From Nemania diffusa (lineage: Eukaryota; Ascomycota; Sordariomycetes; Xylariales; Xylariaceae), in the NCBI GenBank assembly GCA_038501195.1, contig JBBPUQ010000001.1:1612001-1676000 (forward strand): DNA of 64,000 nt, read 5' to 3'. This document shows positions 57,160 through 64,000 of the stretch, piece by piece. Numbering within the stretch: position 1 is the stretch's first letter; each line of letters begins with the position of its first letter. The translations under genes and the position numbers were made by a program. Below the pieces are notes generated by a model that saw nothing but the letters and a program-made list of their open reading frames with translations, was not told the origin of the DNA and ran no database searches.

Positions 57160-59880
57160 CTAAATTTGACTACACCACTTAGCCAGAAATCCGGGGACTT
57201 CGACGGCCGATGGGATTTCTTCAAGAGACACGTCCATCCGCCACATCTTGCCCTCGAGCCCGCCGTGCGCAGCATTAGACCTGCCTCCTATGCCGGCAGG
57301 GATGAGTAGACCGAGCGATACTAACCGCTCCCATGCTACTACGGCAATACTACGACTCCATACCCGCGCGCCAGCGCCAAGCGCCAGTAAGCCAGAGCTG
57401 GCTGTCTGTACTCTTTGTCTGCCCATTTGAGCACTATACTCGTCATACGCCATGGCGAAATTGACCGTGTCAGTATGTGCAATGATGTCGAGTCGAGCAG
57501 CCGAGATAAGTAACGCCAACTCAAGATCGGACAACGCTGCGAGAAGTTGTAGTTTCGGTTCTTGTGGTTCTAACGTAACAACGTCGGAGGGTGCGGGAAG
57601 TCCTAGGTCGAGCGATGATATCGACAAAGCTGACAGGGGTTGAATACACGAGGTGAGAAATGCTGATACAGATTTCGTCGTATAGTACTGGTATTCCAGA
57701 TGATCCTCGAACGCTGGTGTTTGACGAAGGGCCTAGTTCTTGTTAGTAACAGATATATGAAATAAGAGTGCGACCATTCTCACCTCAATCTTCTGGTCCC
57801 AATAATCGTGGAACTCGTTGAGCCCCAGAAGGCTGCTATCGAAGCCCTCGGCTAACAGGTCTTCCTTGTCTACCATCAACCCCTGTTTGCATATATCCCA
57901 GTACGCTGGTAACGACTTTGGTAGAGACAAGTAAACGTAACGATGACTGAAACGACTCTTGACTCGTTTCTCTAGGCTCTCTACCACATCAATTCGGGTC
58001 GTCAGACCCAGTACGGCTATCGGAGCTTTCCTTGCTTGAGCAATATCGAAGAGGTTATATAGCAACGTCTGCCGAGCATGGGTCGCAAACAACTCAAATT
58101 CATCAATTATGAAAACCACAGACTTCGATGTCACACCCTCTTCGGCTCCTGTAATCTCCTCTGGGTGAGATAATAGAGCTAAAAGAGAAGCCATAGTATC
58201 GGCGTAGTTATTGGTCTGCTTGTATTAGCTATTGTGATCGAGGCTTAGACGGAACAATTGCGGTTTGGTTCTACCTTATTCACTAGGTCGTCTTCAATTT
58301 CCATCTCCTTGCCTAGTTGACGCCAAATCTCCTTAAGCGCAAGCTTATCATCGGTATGAATGAATCCATTAAGGCGAACAACGTGGAATGCCTCGGTGTG
58401 TTCCGCTCGGAGATCAGAAAGGATATCTTCCATCATCTATTGCACCTATTAGTAATAAAACGAAACCGGTCGAGAACTAACCTACAGTTGTCTTTCCGCA
58501 ACCGCGCCCTCCAATAACCATCATCGAATTCCCCTCACCAGCGAGTACCGTCTGCTCTACAAGCTGGTATGCCTTGTCGTAAGCCTCGCTCTGGCCACGG
58601 AGCTTTATTCGGCGATTTCCAGAACAGCGGTCCAACAAGATACGCTGCATTTTTTGGAGATGTTGCTCAAAGTTGGGTATTTGGGGAACCTCGGTCGATG
58701 TGATAGACTTTTTTTCTGTTATATCCGACCTATCAGGCAGGATATCCTCTTGGGAGCAAGTTCGACAGATCCAGTCGCCCTCGGGTATAACTGGCACGTT
58801 GTAGCATTTCTGGTGGAAGCCAGTATCGCAAACCTCGCAAAAGATGATCTCGTTTGGCGGCTCTGAATCGGGCTTCGAACATATAGCACACACCTCATCA
58901 TCCTCTTCCTCTCCCTCATCGTCACCTTCTTCCGGTCCTTCATTATCTACTTCATTATCCTTCATCTTGTCAGCATCTAGCGAGACCTCTGAGTCCTCAG
59001 CACTTTGGAAACTCGACTTGCTCGTGGTGGGGACCAAGACCGGCCGAGGCGTCGCATCGCCATCAAGCATATCCGAGTCGACATCGTCGCTCTCAAAGAG
59101 TACTGTCTTCGTTGGCCGACTAGCTTTCCTCTTCTGAGGTGACAATATACCCTTCAGCTTCGGGGGTTCAAGAGCCACACTAGGAGCACTTCTTCCCGCA
59201 GGCCCATATATACGCTCCTTGACGGCTAGTGGAAATATTGGCTGGCTCTCGCTCGGTTTCACCTTTGGTGGTCGGCCTCTCTTGCGAGGTGTAACGACAT
59301 CCGTTGTACTATTGACAGATCCTCTAGCTTCCTGCCCGTCTCGCTTTCCAGTTGTAGAGCGCGCTGAGGCGCTTTTTGCGATGCCATTAGCAGATCTCCG
59401 TTTTGAAGGTGTTACTGGAATGCTTTCTTCTTGGCTCGTGGTTCCTCCTACAGGATCCACCTCGTCACCAGAATCTGGCACATCGTACAGGTTTTTCGTA
59501 GACTTCGTAGGCTTCGAGAGTTTCGGCTGTCTCCCAAAATCAAGCTTCTTTGGTTTGCTCACAAATCCCGTCGACGTTTCACCATCGCTATCGGGTACAT
59601 CATACGAGGATTCGGCCGTCGTATCGTCCTGCTCATCGACCACTTTTTCAGCCGCTTTCGCCCGGGTTCCGCTGCGCCGTCCGGGCCGGCCGAGCGCGCC
59701 ACCAATAGCAGAGCTAATCGCAGAAAACCCCTTGGGAGTAGATCGTGGCGAGTCGGCGACACTGTCGAGACGGCGCCGCTTAGCGCTCGCAGCTACGGTA
59801 GACGGCGAGGGCGCGGGCGATGAATCTTCGGGTCGAGCTCGCTTTCGACGGCCTGAACCGGGGGTTTGGTTGGGAGCCAT
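57160..59880 (-). CDS. ORC4: Origin recognition complex subunit 4 with AT-hook and PHD finger
   Basis: Four exons: 59880-58486, 58436-58275, 58215-57784 and 57732-57160, encoding 853 residues. Introns are 49, 59 and 51 nt. The first donor (ACT|GTAGGT) is chosen because GKTT then joins MMEDILSDLRAEH in frame. The start is ATG 59880. Domains: disordered, charged N terminus with two YDVPDS copies (93-98, 132-137); an AT-hook-like RKRGRPPKV (about 199-207); acidic stretch; PHD finger at about 331-376 (CAIC, CEVCDTGFHQKC, WICRTC); then the ORC4 AAA+ module with Walker A GGRGCGKT (457-464, ending at the exon 1/2 junction), FHVVRLNGFIHTDDKLAL, Walker B FIIDEFE (about 554-560) and a C-terminal winged-helix region. 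Orc4 is part of the hexamer that marks replication origins and loads MCM. Residue counts follow the spliced model. Confidence 0.94.
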
Positions 59881-62513
59881 GTCATAACCGCTCAAGTTTC
59901 GTTCGTTTCAGACTTCCAGACCCATGTTGTATTGTGTGCAGAATGTGGCTATCAAAGAGGGTGGCAGCCACTATGCGTTTTTGGTATTGTCTAATAAGTT
60001 TTGGGGGTGGCATCTCGAGTCGACGCGGTCAGGCGCGATTGCTAAATTACAATGCGAGTAAGAGTGGGTCACTCAATTACTAGGGTAGCTCCAGTCCGCC
60101 TGAAACATTCAATCAACCCCCTGTAACTTGTTACCTAGCTTAAATGCACCTCGAGATGCACTTAGCTGTACATAGTTATGCAGCAAACGTTACCTACAAC
60201 TTATTGTTACTTTCTAGGGTAGGTACTGTGATTATATTTCGTGTGTGAAGTATTTAATCATTACTCAGGACTCTCATCGATATTAAATACAACCCAGTTA
60301 CTAGTAATCCAAATACAGTAACTTAGTCCATGAAAAGAAAGGTAGTAACTATCCGTGATTTTGCCAAGTGCTTGTTATTCTTGTGTCCTAGCTCCTTACG
60401 TTCTTGTTGAAAGGAAAACTTTCCACCTCCTTTTGCTTCCAGCTCAAATATGGACACTAAACAACCAGGGTAGTTGAATCCCTACACTACTAGCTTCCTA
60501 GTAGTGCAATAAAACTCAAGTTAGACATTTAGTTATCTGCAGGTATTTAGTATGATTATGCTTGATTGCAGTTAGAAAGGCGACATGGAATAGAAGAATG
60601 ATGTACCTAGACCTATAAGTAGATAGATTTACGTCCTGCTGGCAGCAGATCAAGCATGATTTTTAGTTTCCCATAAATTCTCGAAGTTGCTACAGAATCT
60701 TAGGGATACAGGGTTAGATAGGTTGAGTTAGTTAAAAATATAGTAAATAATTTAGTAGCAATAAAGAGACATTAATAACTGCAAGCAAACCGAATGCGCA
60801 CCGAATGTTTAACAGCCGGCTAATACTAGTATAACCACACCACATGCAAACAATAGCTAATGCAAGAATAATATATATAACCTGATTAATGCACCGGGTT
60901 TTCGCCAGAAAGTAGATAGTTCATATTCCCAAAGTCGGCGACTTTTTTTTCTAACTGTCACGGAATAGAACTGCAATACAATCTCACACTACAAAAGTAG
61001 AACACTGTCAATATGGAAGCTTTGACGGTTTGCAGCCACTTATATATGGGTTAGTGACTTTAAATTTCCCACTAGTATTATTATAGGTTGTTTATTTGAG
61101 GTGTAGTTCATATAAGAGTTGATACGTTCGAATTGCCTTATACGACATGGGCAAGAGTTAAGACGTGAGTTTCGGCGAAAGAGTTTACTAAACTACCTAC
61201 CTAACGCAAGGAGAATAAAAGTATGACAGGTTGAGATTTTAACAAAATTAGATAGGAACCTAAAGTTGGGTGTATACGGCTGACACGAGCAAACTTTTGA
61301 TAATGATGTCTAGTGGATCGGATATAAGATTCTTGTCTACATTTACAAGCTTATTTGGCCATCTATTCTGCTTTTCGGATGCCCCCGGTGGCGTAATACT
61401 TAATACTGTCTGGGGCATTGGCCATAGAGTCAATAGAGAGATCGTTATAGCTAGCTAGAAGGGTAGCATGAATACTTAGATCAGGTGATACCTAAGTTTT
61501 TCAAGTCGCATAACTATGCCTCTAATAAAGTGGAATAGTTCAAGTCTGAACCTTGACAATGCTCTACATTTAGCAGTGCCATCATACAGTGTTGTGGTTT
61601 TGTAGATGATCTAGTGCTCGACTTGATAACATCGGACTTTGTGGTAGTGTTGCGGTATAGAGCTACGCCTTCGTTCCGTGACACTAAAGCGGCCAGGGCA
61701 CCTACGTACGTACGTAGGTAGCCAAATCTTCTAATATACTCACGCCGGAGGACAAAGATAGGGAGTCTACTGGAATATATCGGGTCCTTACAGGCCGTCA
61801 CTAGCTAGTTTTCTGATCTGTTCTCTCCGCATGCCTTTAGGGCAAAGTACAGTTCCTTCTAATTTCTGATGCACAGTCTGACTTCACTCTCGTAAAAAGA
61901 GTTATTTATCTGTGAATCCTTATCTTTAATATGGTTTATTTTACTTGTAGGATTTGAAGACATAATGTTCTTCTTTTTAGGGTTATGAATTCCTTGTTGT
62001 TACTACGGCCAAATCGCTTCGTTGGCGGGGACGTCGAGGACAGATACATTTTCTAACATCGTCGTATTAGAAGTGAACGTATTTCGCCTAGTTTAACTGT
62101 ATGTCTTCATATTCACTACGTAGAAGAGATAGTAGATATCACGCCCTATTATTATAAACCCCTCAGTGAATACCTCTTTCAGAAACACCTGAACAACCCC
62201 AGAGCGGACGAATAAATATTTTTAATCGTTTATGAAGCTATTGGTTGACTCGCGCAAGCGGGGTGCAAAAAAAGATCACGAAGCAGACGGGAAAACGAAC
62301 CAGGGTTGGGAAGGCACATTGATCAATTTGGACATTACCCCGAGTAAACCCATAACGAAGCCATCATTAAAAGTCATGCAGACCGAGGTCCAGAGAAGAC
62401 GTAACACACGCGAACCCAAACCACCCAAAACCCAGTCCCAAATTACCAAATAACCAAAACCCAACCCCTCACCTCATCCCAGCGGCCCCAACGATCCAAC
62501 TCCCTTCCCGAAC
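59881..62513. other. AT-rich gene-poor region
   Basis: About 2.6 kb without a supported gene, strongly AT-rich between about 60100 and 62200. The plus-strand frame at 62232-62453 is lysine-rich low-complexity text without a domain. A 20-bp perfect palindrome sits at 61700-61719. Confidence 0.55.
61700..61719. repeat. 20-bp perfect palindrome (ACCTACGTACGTACGTAGGT)
   Basis: A self-complementary 20-base sequence built on repeated ACGT in AT-rich intergenic DNA. It may be a decayed TACG repeat or a cruciform-capable site. No gene is near enough to assign a regulatory role. Confidence 0.85.
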
Positions 62514-63402
62514 TTAGATGCCGAAGACAACAGCAACAGCGGCGATGATGAGACCGATGGCGTTACCGCTTCCGGCGGGCGCGGCGGCGCCGACCTGGAT
62601 GGGGATGGTAGTGTAAGCGCTGGGAGTCGAGGCGGGAGCGATGACGGTGGGAGTCGCTGGCGGGGGCGCCGGCTTGACCCAGGTCTCCGGGGGAGTGACG
62701 CCTGGCGGGCAGTAAGACGAAGTGAGCGTCGGGACGGTCTAGTATCACAGTTAGTTACTAAGGCATACTCAGTGTTGTCTCACACGCTTTGGTGAGATAT
62801 CAAAAAAGGGGTAACCAGGACACAGGGCAGAAAGGGAGAGAGAAATGTCCCGGCCCTCGGGCATGTGAAGAGCACAAGATCGATGAATAGCGAGATTATC
62901 ACCGCGAAACGGGCCGAATCAAGCCTCCATCTCGCCGAAGGCGCCTTATACAACAGTGGGGAAACGGGCCGGCAGTGAGACACCCAGAAGCATCGGACAA
63001 AACTCAAGTAGTACGTACGGTGGTGACGGTGCAAGGGCAGTTCGTGACGACGACGACCTCGCCCTTGGTGGCCGGGTACTCGCAGTCATTGAACGTGAGC
63101 GTGGTCGCCTCCTCGCACAGCGTCGTGAGCTCCTGGACCACCACGACCGAGGTGACGGAGACGTTGTAGTACGCCCAGACGGGCGCGGAGCCGTTGCCCT
63201 TGGCGAAGCCCAGCGACGACGGGTCGGCGGGCTTCGAGTACGCGGTGACGGCAGCGGCAGACGACGAGGTGAGCGTGGACATCATCGCGGCCGAGCTCAT
63301 CATCGTGGCCGAGCTCATCGCCGAGGCCGCAGTCGCTGAGGCCGCCATGGCTCCTCCAGCGAGGAGGCCGACGAGAGCAAGGGTGTTCATCTTGGAGTAC
63401 AT
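62514..63402 (-). CDS. GPI-anchored cell-wall protein (CCG-6/Sed1-like)
   Basis: Two exons, 63402-63019 and 62738-62514, encode 202 residues. The 280-nt intron is the longest in the window (GTACGT donor, CTAACTG branch-like site, ACTAG acceptor) and lies in phase 0, joining NCPCTVTT to TVPTLTSSYCPPG. A signal peptide (MYSKMNTLALVGLLAGGAMA) is followed by an Ala/Ser/Met-rich stretch, then a domain ending in TLCEEATTLTFNDC and VVVVTNCPCTV, the pattern of fungal wall proteins such as Neurospora CCG-6 and yeast Sed1. A Pro/Thr-rich stalk and a hydrophobic tail (NAIGLIIAAVAVVFGI) preceded by small residues form the GPI signal. It is expected to be a covalently linked structural wall protein. Similarity to the named proteins is from memory. 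Confidence 0.88.
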
Positions 63403-64000
63403 TTTTGCTTGGTTGGTGTTGATGCTGAGAGGTGCAGACGATGATGCTTAGAGAGATGAATAATACGAGGTGCTAAGGAGCGTAGAGAATGAGAGACGAA
63501 ACGAGCGTGATGGTGGATGGGGATGAGGATAGGAAGAGAGTTGGCCGCGAGGTGACGAAGGCTTAAGAAGACCTGAATTCTAGAAGTCATGAACTACTGA
63601 TTTGCGACTTAAAACCTTAAGAATCTGCAATAAAACAAGTAATACTAATGAACACCAATGATTTCTTTTGGCAGCAAAAACAAACCGAATTCTTAAATAA
63701 AACTCCCTACTGTCTTGGAATGCACACAGTTCCATGACGATCTACACTCATCGTCATATGCATTCCAACTTTCTCATTCCTGACAGTCAGCCATGTTTTT
63801 GAATTTGCACCGAATCATGTCACTGATATACATGGATATAGACGGCTCCCTTATTTGCAGAATGATTATCATTTTTTGGTGCTGTCGCAGACGGCTTGGT
63901 CTGGTCAAAGCCAAGTCATATGTACATGTTGCCATTGGATTAGGGCAATTTTTTTTCGCCTGGACACCATCCGGTCTGACGTTTGGGTACTAATGACGTG
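63403..64000. other. Upstream region of the wall-protein gene and window end
   Basis: The promoter of the wall-protein gene lies here. The plus-strand frame 63793-63993 is short and featureless and is not called. Confidence 0.5.

Overview
The window reads as nuclear DNA of a filamentous ascomycete (Pezizomycotina, most likely Sordariomycetes). The genes carry short introns (mostly 49-106 nt) with GTRNGT-type donors, CTAAC-like branch sites and YAG acceptors. The protein repertoire is fungal: a Git3-type glucose-receptor-like GPCR, ORC4 with an N-terminal PHD finger, DUF7053, GPI-anchored Ser/Thr-rich wall proteins, a secreted exo-polygalacturonase and an F-box protein. The pectinase and an infection-structure-like GPI protein would fit a plant-associated fungus, but that is inference. 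All exon structures were built by hand from reading frames, splice signals and remembered family sequence; no alignment or RNA evidence was available.

Layout, left to right: the 3' end of an RGG/Gln-rich protein (possibly Naf1) at 1-641; a one-pass membrane SH3 protein (3833-5829); a GNAT-like protein (8199-9269) converging on an exo-polygalacturonase (9557-11125); a peroxisomal enoyl-CoA hydratase (12403-13260); an RRM/PWI splicing factor of the RBM25/Snu71 type (13945-16478), divergent from mitochondrial ribosomal protein bS21m (17081-17775); about 5.7 kb of decayed sequence holding a RIP-like coiled-coil pseudogene; an alpha/beta hydrolase (23488-24474); a YwbE-like zinc-finger protein (26897-27520); a flavin monooxygenase-like gene (28137-29815); a GNAT acetyltransferase (30190-30948); a GPI protein (31773-32426); an MFS transporter (35311-37336); an F-box protein (40171-40987); about 5 kb of empty DNA; a class I glutamine amidotransferase (46145-46995); the Git3-like GPCR (49257-51476); a DUF7053 protein (54538-55453); ORC4 (57160-59880); and a second GPI wall protein (62514-63402).

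Nineteen genes in 64 kb is sparse, and the long intergenic stretches are AT-richer, full of short TAGGTACCTA-like words, and contain at least one decayed gene. The genes do not form an obvious pathway or biosynthetic cluster: housekeeping genes (ORC4, bS21m, RBM25-like) are interspersed with cell-surface, sensing and secreted genes. I found no clear new system. The items most worth checking are the bS21m start codon split by an intron, the stop-free in-frame intron in the first GNAT-like gene, the Fus1-like SH3 protein with its own proline-rich tail, the AT-hook plus PHD arrangement of ORC4, the YwbE-zinc-finger fusion and the RIP-like pseudogene. I saw no convincing tRNA, rRNA, CRISPR array or intact transposon.
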